Positions 40,417 to 49,719 are shown, counted from the first letter of the stretch. The stretch: 51,516 bases of DNA from an uncultured Geobacter sp. (GCA_903857795.1 CAIOGM010000156.1:1-51516); one strand, 5' to 3'. Notes: generated by a model not told the origin, from the sequence alone. A program made the numbers and translations.

Positions 40417-40657
40417 GTGGCTTTTATCGTCATGAGACCATTCGGCGGCGGCGTGATCAACAATGCCTCGCTGGCATTCAAGTATCTCCGGAGTCACCCC
40501 GGGGTGATTCCCATTCCCGGCTTTAAAGGGCTCGGCCAACAGAAGGAAGGCGGCCCGCCGGGTTGCCGGGTACGAACGGCAGATCGGGGCCATCCGCAAG
40601 GACTTCGCCCATAAGACGCCTGATGACCGCATCCGGCAGAATCCCTTTTTCCATTAG
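40417..40657 (+). pseudogene. Aldo/keto reductase remnant
   Basis: AFIVMRPFGGGVINNASLAF then KYLRSHPGVIPIPGF matches the C-terminal barrel strands of ferredoxin-containing aldo/keto reductases. The reading frame then shifts near 40530, and AARRVAGYERQIGAIRKDF continues in another frame to a stop at 40657. The N-terminal two thirds of the enzyme are missing. Confidence 0.6.
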
Positions 40658-40671
40658 TCCGACCAGCATAT

Positions 40672-41130
40672 TCATGGTTTCATCTCCAACAGGGAGAATG
40701 CGTGACGGATATCCTCCATGCGACTGCGGTTTTTTCCCAGGTCCGAATATCCCAGCCGTGATGCGGATCGAACATTTATGATCCTCCTACTCCTGTCCAG
40801 CAGGAATTCTCCATCGTCGACAAAAAAAGTCGTACTCAACTCGGTCCGCAGATAGCACGGCTTGTCCTCAATAATGGCAGTGTCATTGCGCTGCACAAGT
40901 ATCTGCTTCAACCGAGCAAAGGCGGTATCAGGATCGCCATTGAATGCCAGCGGTGCGATACGGTGTCGCTCGTCGGAAGCCTGACTTGACACGCAGTTGG
41001 GCGACGACGGACAGGAAGACAACTTGTCGTCCCGCACCCCCAGATTGTTCGGGCGTTCCCCGGCGCAGGCTGCCAGTAGGCCCGACAAAGCACACATGAC
41101 GATGACCTTTCCTCGCAACCTTACTATCAT
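40672..41130 (-). CDS. DUF1499 lipoprotein
   Basis: 152 residues from MIVRLRGKVIVMCALSGLLA, with lipobox LLAAC. The mature part has the DUF1499 features CPSSPNCVSSQASD and ARLKQILVQRNDTAIIEDKP, and an end RRIINVRSASRLGYSDLGKN then RSRMEDIR. Cell-envelope lipoprotein of unknown role. The frame continues upstream without a stop into a UV-endonuclease remnant, so the two are joined in frame. Confidence 0.75.
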   Translation of the reverse strand: MIVRLRGKVIVMCALSGLLAACAGERPNNLGVRDDKLSSCPSSPNCVSSQASDERHRIAPLAFNGDPDTAFARLKQILVQRNDTAIIEDKPCYLRTELSTTFFVDDGEFLLDRSRRIINVRSASRLGYSDLGKNRSRMEDIRHAFSLLEMKP

Positions 41131-41508
41131 TGACTCCACACTTTTCAATTCAGTCATCAATTTAACCACCGCCAGTTCCTTGGTTTTTGCTTCGATATCC
41201 ACGGTAATCGTCCGTTCCAGCCAGCAGGTAGGTACATCTGCAAGATCGATGTAATCGGCATGGCGCTTGAGATTTCCTGCGGCCCAGCCAGCTCTGGGTG
41301 ACGACAAACGGCAGTACTGCTCTCGCCCTGTCATCTGCCAGGTTTCTGCTGCCGGTTGTGTCGCCTCGTCGATTGACAGGCCGTCCGGATTGCAGCGATG
41401 GTGGTGAACATCATACACGAGCGGAATGGAAAGCTGTGTGCAGAATGGCAACAGGTCGCGCACGGTGTAGCTTTGGTCATCATTTTCCAGCGTTATAGAT
41501 ACAGCTTA
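41131..41508 (-). pseudogene. UV damage endonuclease (UvdE/UvsE) C-terminal remnant
   Basis: In frame with the DUF1499 gene: LENDDQSYTVRDLLPFCTQL then SIPLVYDVHHHRCNPDGLS, GREQYCRLSSPR, KRHADYIDL and DIEAKTKELAVVKLM are hallmark segments of the UvdE TIM barrel with its metal ligands (END, DxHH, H, E). The N-terminal half is gone; two adjacent TAA codons precede the remnant at about 41,510. Confidence 0.75.
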
Positions 41509-41704
41509 TTACCTTGCCATTCCATGTCGGGCGGTTGCGCTGGGTTTGAGCGGCGCGATCGCGATGCTGCTGAAATTTCATTGCAGCTGCCAACACGGCA
41601 AAGGTACGGCGCAGGTTGGACTTTCGACATCCGTGACATTATTCCCTTGCAGCTGAAACCGTACGATGACGCTGTTCGTAGCGTAATCAAGGGAGGCTAA
41701 CCAG
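41509..41704. other. Junk-like stretch in the remnant patch
   Basis: A plus-strand open piece (GAGWTFDIRDIIPLQLKPYD, ending at 41700) looks like the tail of a former gene but I cannot name the family. No start or ribosome site was found. Confidence 0.3.
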
Positions 41705-42319
41705 ATGCGTCAACCATTGAGAATAATTTCAAACATAATAATTCGCCTTTTCAGTCGGTTAGGGGTCATTTTTCTTCTGCTGCTGGCACTGCAATTCATC
41801 CTCCCTGCCCCGTCACACGCCCTGACTGTTGAAAATATTCCCTTTGCTGACAGCACGACCATCGGATGCAAGCCGGTGCCGCTGCGCAATGCGGCCCTGC
41901 TGCGCTATCTGAAGGTTATAAAGGCCTACGTGGCGGCCCTCTACCTGCCGGAGGGGGTCAAGGCGGAAGATGTCCTGTCCGATGTGCCAAAACGCCTCGA
42001 AATCAGTTACCTGGTATCAATCAAGGGGCCGGATTTTGATAAGGGTGCCGCGCCGGTCCTGGAACGCAACCAAACACCGGCAGAACTTGCCAAGCTGCAA
42101 CGGCGCATCGATCGGATCAATGCCGCCTATAAGGACGTTAAATCAGGAGACCGCTACTCACTAACCTATCTGCCTAGTCGGGGAACTGAGCTTGCCCTGA
42201 ACGGTACACCGCTGATCGTCATAGAGGGGGCCGATTTTGCTGCCGCCTATTTCGGTATCTGGCTCGGGCGCGAACCGATTGATCAAAAGCTGATGCGTGA
42301 TCTGCTGAAAGGACGCTGA
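41705..42319 (+). CDS. Chalcone isomerase-like periplasmic protein
   Basis: 204 residues. A hydrophobic signal (LGVIFLLLLALQFILPAPSHA) precedes a domain of the chalcone-isomerase-like family: LLRYLKVIKAYVAALYLPEG, then KRLEISYLVSIKG and a terminal FGIWLGREPIDQKLMRDLL, the conserved family ending. Bacterial members probably bind fatty acids; enzymatic activity is not expected. It begins the plus-strand envelope gene cluster. Confidence 0.75.
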   Translation: MRQPLRIISNIIIRLFSRLGVIFLLLLALQFILPAPSHALTVENIPFADSTTIGCKPVPLRNAALLRYLKVIKAYVAALYLPEGVKAEDVLSDVPKRLEISYLVSIKGPDFDKGAAPVLERNQTPAELAKLQRRIDRINAAYKDVKSGDRYSLTYLPSRGTELALNGTPLIVIEGADFAAAYFGIWLGREPIDQKLMRDLLKGR

Positions 42320-42320
42320 C

Positions 42321-42659
42321 ATGAAGATCTTCCTGACCGGTATCTGCTGTCTTATTCTGGCCGTAATGCTGTATGTTACCATCAGCGCCTCGCTGCACCA
42401 GGATATAGTCAGCGCAACTCGCCAGCTCTGGCCCGATCCGTGGTTCCGGGCCACCCTGGCCGATGCCTACTGCGGCTTCCTCTTCTTCTGGCTCTGGGTT
42501 ACCTGGCGCGAACAGTCAGTGGTAAATAGTATCCTGTGGTTCCTCCTGATTATGACTCTGGGCAATATAGCCATGGCCTGTTACCTGCTGATGCAATTAC
42601 GACATATCCGCAGCGGAGAAAATCTTGGTAGATTATTTCCCCGAAAGGTATCCTCATGA
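42321..42659 (+). CDS. DUF1475-like membrane protein
   Basis: 112 residues, three hydrophobic segments (FLTGICCLILAVMLYVTISA; DAYCGFLFFWLWVTW; ILWFLLIMTLGNIAMACYLL). The pattern PWFRATLADAYCGFLFFW resembles DUF1475. The stop overlaps the next ATG. Role unknown. Confidence 0.6.
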   Translation: MKIFLTGICCLILAVMLYVTISASLHQDIVSATRQLWPDPWFRATLADAYCGFLFFWLWVTWREQSVVNSILWFLLIMTLGNIAMACYLLMQLRHIRSGENLGRLFPRKVSS

Positions 42660-43603
42660 CAGAATCAATTATCATCGGTGTCAGTTCCTGCCTGTTGGGA
42701 GAACATGTCCGCTACGACGGCGGGCACAAACATGATCGTTACATCACGGATACCCTCGGACAGTACTTCCGCTTCCTGCCGGTCTGCCCCGAGGTTGGCT
42801 GCGGATTGCCGATTCCCAGGGAATCCATGCGCCTTGAAGGCGTTCCGACTAATCCCCGGTTGATAACCGGCAGGAGCCGTATCGACCATACCGATCAGAT
42901 GCTTGCTTTCTGCATGATCAAGGTCAAAGAGCTGGATGGTGCTGACCTTTGTGGGTTCATCTTTAAGAAGGATTCTCCCAGTTCAGGTCTGTTCCGGGTC
43001 AAGGTCTATAACGATGGCGCTGCAGCTAAAAGTGGCAGCGGCTTGTTCGCTGCAGCGGTGGCCCGTAACTTTCCGTTGCTGCCTATGGAGGAAGAGGGGC
43101 GACTGAATGACCCGCACCTCAGGGAAAACTTCATCGAACGGGTCTTCAGCTATCGGCGCTGGAAGGACTTTCTGGCCTCCGGTCCCACGCTGGGCAAGTT
43201 GGTGGATTTTCATACCGCCCACAAACTACTGATGATGGCCCATAGTCCCGAGGCCTATCACAGCATGGGAGCACTCGTCGCCCATGGCAAGGAATTGCCG
43301 CTGGTCGAATTGTTCTCTCGTTACGAAGAGATGTTCATGGAGGGGTTGACCCTTCACGCTTCGACCAAAAAGAACACCAACGTCCTGCAACATATGATGG
43401 GCTATTTCAAAAAACAACTTTCCCCGGAGGAAAAGACAGAACTGCTGGAAGTAATCGGCCTGTATCATGATCACCTGGCGCCGCTGCTCGTGCCGCTGAC
43501 GCTGCTCAAACATTATGTACGCAAGTACGACCAGCAGTATCTGCAGGGGCAGGCCTACCTGTCACCACACCCGGCACAACTGATGCTGCGGAATCATGTC
43601 TAA
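42656..43603 (+). CDS. DUF523 plus DUF1722 protein (YbgA type)
   Basis: 315 residues. The N-terminal DUF523 domain has GVSSCLLGEHVRYDGGHKHD, VCPEVGCGLPIPRE and KDSPSSGL; these cysteines bind an Fe-S cluster in the thiouracil desulfidase TudS group. The C-terminal DUF1722 domain (from about 180: DFHTAHKLLMMAHSPEAYHS) is helical. Often near photolyase or UV-response genes; here near a UV-endonuclease remnant. Substrate unknown. Confidence 0.8.
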   Translation: MTESIIIGVSSCLLGEHVRYDGGHKHDRYITDTLGQYFRFLPVCPEVGCGLPIPRESMRLEGVPTNPRLITGRSRIDHTDQMLAFCMIKVKELDGADLCGFIFKKDSPSSGLFRVKVYNDGAAAKSGSGLFAAAVARNFPLLPMEEEGRLNDPHLRENFIERVFSYRRWKDFLASGPTLGKLVDFHTAHKLLMMAHSPEAYHSMGALVAHGKELPLVELFSRYEEMFMEGLTLHASTKKNTNVLQHMMGYFKKQLSPEEKTELLEVIGLYHDHLAPLLVPLTLLKHYVRKYDQQYLQGQAYLSPHPAQLMLRNHV

Positions 43604-43621
43604 GGAGGCAGAGCACGCCCC

Positions 43622-43921
43622 ATGGAAATATCTGTTGAGATTCTGGCTCCGGCGTCTGCTGCCTGGGAACTGCCGACCGGCACGTCGAGATGGCCGGAAT
43701 GGGGACCATTGGTCTCACGCGTTGAGTCAGCCGAACAGTACATCGGTCCCTGCAGTACCGGTCGTGTACAGACAAGCATCGGAGTCTGGCCGCCGTTTCG
43801 GGTCACGGAATTTGTTGCCGGACAACGTTGGGGCTGGGAGGTCGCCAGCTGTATTTCACGACACTCCGAGCCACCCGTAAATGGGCCAACCTGGTGGGGG
43901 ACCATCACGTACCACTCCTGA
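43622..43921 (+). pseudogene. SRPBCC (polyketide cyclase-like) protein, 3' part lost
   Basis: VEILAPASAAWELPTGTSRW then PEWGPLV, with FRVTEFVAGQRWGWEVA, matches the start of SRPBCC lipid-binding domains. After about residue 75 the family pattern stops and 25 unrelated residues lead to a stop; the final helix and strands are missing. Probably truncated by deletion or frameshift. Confidence 0.6.
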
Positions 43922-43994
43922 TTGACAACCGCAGTAACCAAATGACTGAAGATGTTTATCTGGGCATCATCACCGTGGCAGACGGAGAAACAGC

Positions 43995-44771
43995 ATGACG
44001 GCAGTTTTTATAATAACCGCAGCCTCCATATTGGTTTACATGACCGGCTGGTTCATCGCCGCACAGATTTGCGGCCGCAACGATATTGCCGATGTGGCTT
44101 GGGGGTTGGGCTTCATCCTGGCAACGGTGGTTTCGCTGCTGGCTGGCGGGATCTACCCGCTGCGGGGCCTGCTGATATCTGCTCTGGTGCTGATCTGGGG
44201 CATCCGCCTGGCATTGCACATCCACAACCGCAATCGGGGTAAGGGTGAAGATCCGCGCTACCGGAAGTGGCGTGAGGAGTGGGGAAAGTGGTTCGTGCTG
44301 CGTTCATTCCTGCAGGTCTTTATGCTGCAAGGAATTCTACTGCTAATGGTGGCCATACCGGTTATCTTTGTTAACCAGGCACCGCCGGCGCCCCTCGGGT
44401 GGCTCGATCTACCGGGTCTCGCTATCTGGCTGTACGGCTTAGTTTTTGAGGCCATTGGCGACTGGCAACTACTGAAATTTATTCGAAATCCAGATAACAA
44501 AGGCAAACTGATGACCACCGGCCTGTGGCGCTACACCCGACACCCCAACTACTTCGGCGAGGTGGCCCTCTGGTGGGGGATCTGGCTGATGACCCTGCCC
44601 CTGCCGGGCGGTTGGCTTACGGTCATTGGCCCGCTGACCATCACATTCCTGATTCTCAAAGTTTCCGGTATTCCCATGCTGGAAAACCCCTACGAAGATC
44701 GCGCCGATTTCCAGGAATACAAGTGCCGCACCAGTGTGTTTTTTCCGCTGCCACCCAGAGACGGAGGATAA
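43995..44771 (+). CDS. DUF1295 membrane protein (steroid-reductase-like fold)
   Basis: 258 residues, about six membrane segments. The family motifs are DVAWGLGFILATVVSL, WGIRLALHIHNRNRGKGEDP then RY, and near the C-terminus LWRYTRHPNYFGEVALWWGI, the NADPH-site motif shared with steroid 5-alpha reductases and isoprenylcysteine methyltransferases. It may reduce a lipid double bond. Confidence 0.82.
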   Translation: MTAVFIITAASILVYMTGWFIAAQICGRNDIADVAWGLGFILATVVSLLAGGIYPLRGLLISALVLIWGIRLALHIHNRNRGKGEDPRYRKWREEWGKWFVLRSFLQVFMLQGILLLMVAIPVIFVNQAPPAPLGWLDLPGLAIWLYGLVFEAIGDWQLLKFIRNPDNKGKLMTTGLWRYTRHPNYFGEVALWWGIWLMTLPLPGGWLTVIGPLTITFLILKVSGIPMLENPYEDRADFQEYKCRTSVFFPLPPRDGG

Positions 44772-44774
44772 TAA

Positions 44775-45188
44775 ATGCTGCATACTCTGAAGATCTACCT
44801 GATCTGTCTGCCATTCACCCTGCTGCTAGATTATATTTGGCTGGCCAAACTGATGCAGGGCTTTTATATCAAAGAGCTCGGCCCCTACGCCCGGGTCCGC
44901 AGTACCACAATTATCCCGGTTTACTGGGCCGCTGCGATTGTGTATCTGCTGCTGCCGCTCGGGATCGTTCTGTTCGCTCTGCCAAGGGTCGATCCAACCA
45001 ACCTGGCGGCCACGTCACTGGGTTGGGGTGCACTATTCGGGCTGATTGTCTACGGAGTTTATGACATGACTAACATGTCCACACTGGAGCGCTGGCCGGC
45101 CAAGATGGTCTGGGTAGACATCTGCTGGGGCTGTTTCCTGTGCGGGGTGACGACCTGGTTCGCTGCACTGGCATCGCAGTGGCTGTAA
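44775..45188 (+). CDS. DUF2177 membrane protein
   Basis: 137 residues with four membrane helices. LLDYIWLAKLMQGFYIKELG then YGVYDMTNMSTLERWPAKMV then WVDICWG is the DUF2177 signature. It starts three bases after the DUF1295 gene. Such genes travel with CFA-synthase/DUF1365 clusters. Role unknown. Confidence 0.8.
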   Translation: MLHTLKIYLICLPFTLLLDYIWLAKLMQGFYIKELGPYARVRSTTIIPVYWAAAIVYLLLPLGIVLFALPRVDPTNLAATSLGWGALFGLIVYGVYDMTNMSTLERWPAKMVWVDICWGCFLCGVTTWFAALASQWL

Positions 45189-45195
45189 TTACAAT

Positions 45196-45432
45196 TTAAT
45201 GATCCTGCTCAGCCAGAATACATTCGTACGCTGCAATTGAGGCTTCAATCCCGGCATCGCCAATTGCCCCCCCGGTCCAGTCGAGACCCTGCCGGACACA
45301 AAGATCTTGCAAAATTCCTCGGATTGTTTGCCTCGCCTGGTCGGGATTCAGTCGCATCACCTCAGTCAATGCAGCGTTAACCGATTCAAAGGTTTCGTCA
45401 TAGTTCTCTTTGATAAATGTGGTAATGGGCAT
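45196..45432 (-). CDS. Hypothetical protein
   Basis: 78 residues from MPITTFIKENYDETFESVNA, an alternative start five codons earlier being possible. Helical, acidic, no motif recognised. It is the only minus-strand gene inside the plus-strand cluster and splits it in two. Confidence 0.45.
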   Translation of the reverse strand: MPITTFIKENYDETFESVNAALTEVMRLNPDQARQTIRGILQDLCVRQGLDWTGGAIGDAGIEASIAAYECILAEQDH

Positions 45433-45447
45433 GATCACTGCTTCCAT

Positions 45448-45824
45448 TGCACAGTTTTTATCTGGACAATATTACGTTTAGTTGCTAATTCTACATAACA
45501 AGTAAATTTTGTCTAGGTCAAATAATGAAGACAACAACCCTGCATGGTATCCGCCCTGTGAAACTGGTACCGCTTGACGGACAACGGTTGCCAAACCTAA
45601 CCCGGACAAGCCGGAACCAATAGATCTGAGAGAAGTTGGATGGTTAGAAATAGTCCTATCTAGGCTGGAGGAAACGGAGTTCGTTCGCGTACCTTCCTGC
45701 AAGACGGTATAAAACTGTTCACCAGCCTGAATCAGGTCCAAGACGCAAACAAGACCTTACAAGTATGCGTACAGACCGAATGCATTGAGAACAGAACAAG
45801 CAGCTCACAAAAGGAGATACATCC
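45448..45824. other. 377 bases without a protein gene, structured-looking
   Basis: No frame looks coding. Segments such as CTGTGAAACTGGTACCGC and GGAGGAAACGGAG recall parts of group II intron RNAs, but no reverse transcriptase and no domain V are visible. It may be an intron scar or an unknown RNA. A promoter for the next gene is not clear. Confidence 0.3.
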
Positions 45825-46196
45825 ATGAATCTATCCGAACTTTTCACCCATCCCGGACTGGGGGTCATGTCCACATCTTCCTCGGACGGCAACGTCAACA
45901 GCGCGGTCTATGCCCGGCCACATGTCATCGATGAAACCACACTTGCATGGGGTATGACCGACAAGCGCACCTATCAGAACCTGACCTGCAACCGGCACGC
46001 CGCCTTCCTGTTCAAGACCAGCGATCCCGGTTTCAGCGGAGTTCGTCTGGGATTGGAGTTGATCAAGACCGAAGAGGAAGGCGATCTGCTGGAGACCATC
46101 AAGGCAAATACCGATGAAATTGTCGGCCCGGGAGCCGGTGCTGCCGTCACCCACGCAGTTTGGTTCAAAGTCATTGAGATAAAACCTTTGATTTGA
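45825..46196 (+). CDS. Pyridoxamine-phosphate-oxidase-like flavin-binding protein
   Basis: 123 residues with AAAGGAG site. The split-barrel pattern GVMSTSSSDGNVNSAVYARP and FLFKTSDPGFSGVRLGLELI fits the FMN-binding PNPOx-like superfamily. It probably binds FMN or F420/haem; catalytic role unknown. Confidence 0.75.
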   Translation: MNLSELFTHPGLGVMSTSSSDGNVNSAVYARPHVIDETTLAWGMTDKRTYQNLTCNRHAAFLFKTSDPGFSGVRLGLELIKTEEEGDLLETIKANTDEIVGPGAGAAVTHAVWFKVIEIKPLI

Positions 46197-46205
46197 AGTA
46201 GTTGT

Positions 46206-46472
46206 TTGAAAACGAACGAAGTATCTGGTTGGGGAAACGTTGCAGATAAATCTGAAGAACAGGCAATCAGGTGGAATTTCACTGAGTTTCTTGTTAATCG
46301 GGAAGGTCTAGGGACTGAAACGCTACGCTCCGACACGCCGGAAAAGATTAAAGATGACCTGAGTAAATTGATAGAGTCGTCAACCAGTGATGAATGGACG
46401 GTGATTTATGAAGATAGCAATCATAGGCGGTGGCATATCTGGGTTGACAACTGCGCACCTGCTGTGCGGTGA
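46206..46472 (+). CDS. Doubtful small ORF
   Basis: 88 codons from a TTG, with no ribosome site and running 65 bases into the next gene. The composition (SEEQAIRWNFTEFLVNREGL) is protein-like, so it may be a decayed gene. Listed with low confidence. Confidence 0.25.
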   Translation: MKTNEVSGWGNVADKSEEQAIRWNFTEFLVNREGLGTETLRSDTPEKIKDDLSKLIESSTSDEWTVIYEDSNHRRWHIWVDNCAPAVR

Positions 46473-47652
46473 ACATGAAATTACTCTGTTCGAGGCCAAC
46501 GACTATCCGGGAGGGCACACCAACACACTGGATGTGAGCCATGACAGTACAAATTACGAGGTGGACACTGGCTTCATTGTCTTCAACGAGCGCACCTACC
46601 CCAACTTCATCAAACTGTTGGAGAGAATTGGCGTGCCATCCCAACCGAGTGTGATGAGCTTTTCAGCCATATGCGAAACGACGGGACTGCAATATTGCGC
46701 CACCAATCTTGATACGCTCTTTGCCCAGCGTAAAAACCTGCTCTGCCCTTCTTTCTGGCGGATGCTGCTGGAAATATTCCGTTTCAATCGCTCCTCGGCG
46801 GAGTTGTACGGCAGCAGTGATTTGAGTTTAAATCTGGGCGATTATCTCCGCACCCACGGCTATTCGCCAATGTTCATTGAAAAGTTCCTGGTCCCCATGG
46901 GTGCGGCGGTCTGGTCGGCTGATCCGGCTCAATTCTTGGCCTTCCCGGCGGCGGCCTTCGTTCAGTTTTTCACCAATCATGGCATGCTCAACGTAGTCGA
47001 TCAGCCTGCCTGGCGTGTGGTCACAGGCGGTTCCCGCCAGTATGTTGAGCCGTTGACCCGCCCCTTCCGCGACCGGATACGCCTGTCAACTCCGGTGGAA
47101 CGGGTGCAGCGCTTCGGCGATCGAGTGACGGTCACTCCGCGCAGCGGCGGGCCGGAGAATTTTGACCATGTGGTTTTGGCGTGCCACAGCGACCAGGCGC
47201 TGGGGATGCTGGCCCACCCGTCAGATACAGAACAGGCTCTGCTGGGAGCCATCCCCTACCAAAAAAACGATACAGTGCTGCACACCGACAGCCGGTTGCT
47301 GCCGTCGATTCCAAAGGCTCGCGCCAGCTGGAACTGTCTGCTCCCGCAAAAGCAGCAGAATAGTGTTGTACTGACTTACTGGATGAACCTGCTGCAGAGC
47401 ATCAAGGCGCCGGTTGATTTCTGCGTGACCCTCAATAGTCCAGAGGCCATCGATCCGGATTCGATCATCCGCAGACTGGTCTACCACCACCCGGTCTACT
47501 CCACCGCTGCTTTCGAAGCACAGAAACGCCGAGACGAGATCAGCGGGGTCAACCGTACGTCCTATTGCGGCGCCTACTGGAACTGGGGTTTTCACGAGGA
47601 TGGCGTCAAGAGTGCGCTGGCGGTCTGCAGGCAATTCGGGACGGGGCTCTAG
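46408..47652 (+). CDS. FAD-dependent amine-oxidase-family protein
   Basis: 414 residues. The dinucleotide-binding start IAIIGGGISGLTTAHLLCGE, FEANDYPGGHTNT and DTGFIVFNERTYPNFIKLLE are typical of the COG2907 NAD/FAD oxidoreductases adjacent to DUF1365 and CFA-like genes. Related proteins act in furan or modified fatty acid synthesis as desaturating dehydrogenases; this role is possible here. Confidence 0.85.
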   Translation: MKIAIIGGGISGLTTAHLLCGEHEITLFEANDYPGGHTNTLDVSHDSTNYEVDTGFIVFNERTYPNFIKLLERIGVPSQPSVMSFSAICETTGLQYCATNLDTLFAQRKNLLCPSFWRMLLEIFRFNRSSAELYGSSDLSLNLGDYLRTHGYSPMFIEKFLVPMGAAVWSADPAQFLAFPAAAFVQFFTNHGMLNVVDQPAWRVVTGGSRQYVEPLTRPFRDRIRLSTPVERVQRFGDRVTVTPRSGGPENFDHVVLACHSDQALGMLAHPSDTEQALLGAIPYQKNDTVLHTDSRLLPSIPKARASWNCLLPQKQQNSVVLTYWMNLLQSIKAPVDFCVTLNSPEAIDPDSIIRRLVYHHPVYSTAAFEAQKRRDEISGVNRTSYCGAYWNWGFHEDGVKSALAVCRQFGTGL

Positions 47653-47654
47653 CC

Positions 47655-48434
47655 ATGGAAAGCTGCCTCTATACCGGACAGGTCGGACATCAGCGGCTGA
47701 CACCGGTCGGCAATGCCTTCCGCTACAGCCTGTTTTTTCTGTATCTTGACCTTACGGAACTTGAGACTGTTTTCTCGAAGCGCTGGCTCTGGTCGGTGGA
47801 GCGGCCAAACTGGGCCAGTTTCCGGCGTTCAGATCACTTTCGGCCCGGGTCACTGCCACTCGACAGTGCCGTGCGCGACGAGGTTGAGCGTCAACTGGGA
47901 AGAAGACCGCTGGGTCCGGTCCGGCTATTGACCCATCTGCGTTACTTGGGATACTACTTCAACCCGATCAGCATCTACTACTGCTTTGCTGAAGACGGAC
48001 AAATTTTAGAAGCGTTCCTGGTGGAGATTCACAATACTCCCTGGGGAGCGGAGTACCTGCGGGCCTTTGATGCCTTGGCAGAGGAGCGTGATGGCAACTG
48101 GCACCTGTTCCGACTGGACAAGGAGTTCCATGTATCACCCTTCATGCCGATGGATATCGCCTATGACTGGCGCTTCACCACACCGGGAGAAAACTTGGCA
48201 GTCTGCATGACAAACGTTCGGGAGGGAGCAGAGATTTTTAACGCCTCGCTGATTCTTCAGCAACAGTCGCTGACGGATGGAAATCTGGCCAGGACGCTGC
48301 TGCGCTGGCCATTCATGACAGCCAAGGTCATCGCCGCCATCTACTGGCAGGCGCTGCGCCTCAAATGCAAAGGAGTGCCCTTCTACGCCCACCCGGGACA
48401 ACTTGACATCAGGAAAGGACGCTACAGCAGATGA
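47655..48434 (+). CDS. DUF1365 protein
   Basis: 259 residues from the ATG at 47655, two bases after the previous stop. Family segments: YTGQVGHQRLTPVGNAFRYS, LTHLRYLGYYFNPISIYYCF and KEFHVSPFMPMDIAYDWRF. Always found beside the FAD amine oxidase and CFA-like methyltransferase, so probably part of the same lipid modification. The stop overlaps the next ATG. Confidence 0.85.
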   Translation: MESCLYTGQVGHQRLTPVGNAFRYSLFFLYLDLTELETVFSKRWLWSVERPNWASFRRSDHFRPGSLPLDSAVRDEVERQLGRRPLGPVRLLTHLRYLGYYFNPISIYYCFAEDGQILEAFLVEIHNTPWGAEYLRAFDALAEERDGNWHLFRLDKEFHVSPFMPMDIAYDWRFTTPGENLAVCMTNVREGAEIFNASLILQQQSLTDGNLARTLLRWPFMTAKVIAAIYWQALRLKCKGVPFYAHPGQLDIRKGRYSR

Positions 48435-49702
48435 ATCAGAATGAACAAACCTGTATTTCATGTCCACAAACCGCGTCAACGACGACCGGCATCATCAATC
48501 GATTGGCACGGAGTCTGGTGCTCAAAAGCCTGGCAACGATCCAGAATGGTCATCTGATTCTGGTTGACCGGGATGAATGTCTTGAATTCGGTCGGAATGG
48601 CTCTGAGTTGACCGCCACGGTGCGGGTACAGAACCCCGACTTTTATAGACGGGTTGTTTTCGGCGGTACAATCGCCGGCGGCGAAAGTTACATGGATGGC
48701 CTCTGGAGCTGCAACGACCTGACGGCGCTGGTACGGATCATGGTGCGCAATCAGGAGGTCCAGCAGCAACTGGAGGGTGGGTTGGCCAGATTGACCGTTC
48801 CACTGCAACGTCTGCTGCATCGTCTGAACGATAACACTCTTGCCGGCAGCCGCAGGAACATTGCCGCCCATTACGATCTGGGCAATGATTTCTATCAATT
48901 GTTTCTCGACCCGACCATGGCCTATTCATGTGGCATTTTTGAACGGGATGACAACACGTTGGAGGAAGCATCTACCGCCAAGTTCGACCGGATATGCCGT
49001 AAACTGGGGCTGACTACCGGTATGAAGATACTGGAGATCGGCACCGGCTGGGGCGGCTTTGCCATTCATGCTGCCCGGGATTATGGTTGCCACGTTACCA
49101 CCACCACGATCTCACAGCAACAGCACGACCTGGCAGCGGAAAAAATCACGGCCTGTGGGCTGAATAAACATATCACCCTGCTGCAGCTGGACTACCGCGA
49201 CCTGACCGGGCAGTTCGACCGACTGGTCTCAATAGAAATGATCGAGGCGGTCGGTCACCGTCACTTGCCGATCTATTTCCGGGTCTGCGCCGATCGCCTG
49301 AAACCTGACGGCGCCGCACTGATTCAGGCCATCACCATGCCGGACCACCTCTATGGTCGCTACCTGGACGCCCCGGACTTCATCAATCGTTACATCTTCC
49401 CCGGCAGCTGCTGCCCGTCGCTGTATGCCATCACCGATGCCGTGGCACGCTCTACTGACCTGCGTCTGAACCACCTGGAAGACTTTTCCCCGCACTATGC
49501 CCATACCCTGCGGGAATGGAGAAATGCCTTTCATGCCAATCGGGAACAGGTCAGGGGTATGGGGTTCGATGAACGCTTTATCAGGATGTGGGAGTATTAT
49601 CTCTGCTACTGCGAAGGCGGTTTTGCCGAGCGCTTTACCGGCGTAGTGCAGCTGCTGTTCAGCAAGCCGGGATACCGGGAGGAACCGTTGCTGCATCTGT
49701 AG
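48431..49702 (+). CDS. cfa: Cyclopropane-fatty-acyl-phospholipid synthase family methyltransferase
   Basis: 423 residues. SAM motif I at MKILEIGTGWGGFAIHAARD, preceded by AHYDLGNDFYQLFLDPTMAY then SCGIF (bicarbonate/lipid-site region of CFA synthases), then SIEMIEAVGHRHLPIYF. It adds a methylene or methyl group to unsaturated acyl chains of phospholipids. In this gene context it may instead make branched or furan-type fatty acids. Confidence 0.88.
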   Translation: MNQNEQTCISCPQTASTTTGIINRLARSLVLKSLATIQNGHLILVDRDECLEFGRNGSELTATVRVQNPDFYRRVVFGGTIAGGESYMDGLWSCNDLTALVRIMVRNQEVQQQLEGGLARLTVPLQRLLHRLNDNTLAGSRRNIAAHYDLGNDFYQLFLDPTMAYSCGIFERDDNTLEEASTAKFDRICRKLGLTTGMKILEIGTGWGGFAIHAARDYGCHVTTTTISQQQHDLAAEKITACGLNKHITLLQLDYRDLTGQFDRLVSIEMIEAVGHRHLPIYFRVCADRLKPDGAALIQAITMPDHLYGRYLDAPDFINRYIFPGSCCPSLYAITDAVARSTDLRLNHLEDFSPHYAHTLREWRNAFHANREQVRGMGFDERFIRMWEYYLCYCEGGFAERFTGVVQLLFSKPGYREEPLLHL

Positions 49703-49719
49703 GAAAGGAGAGCACAATC

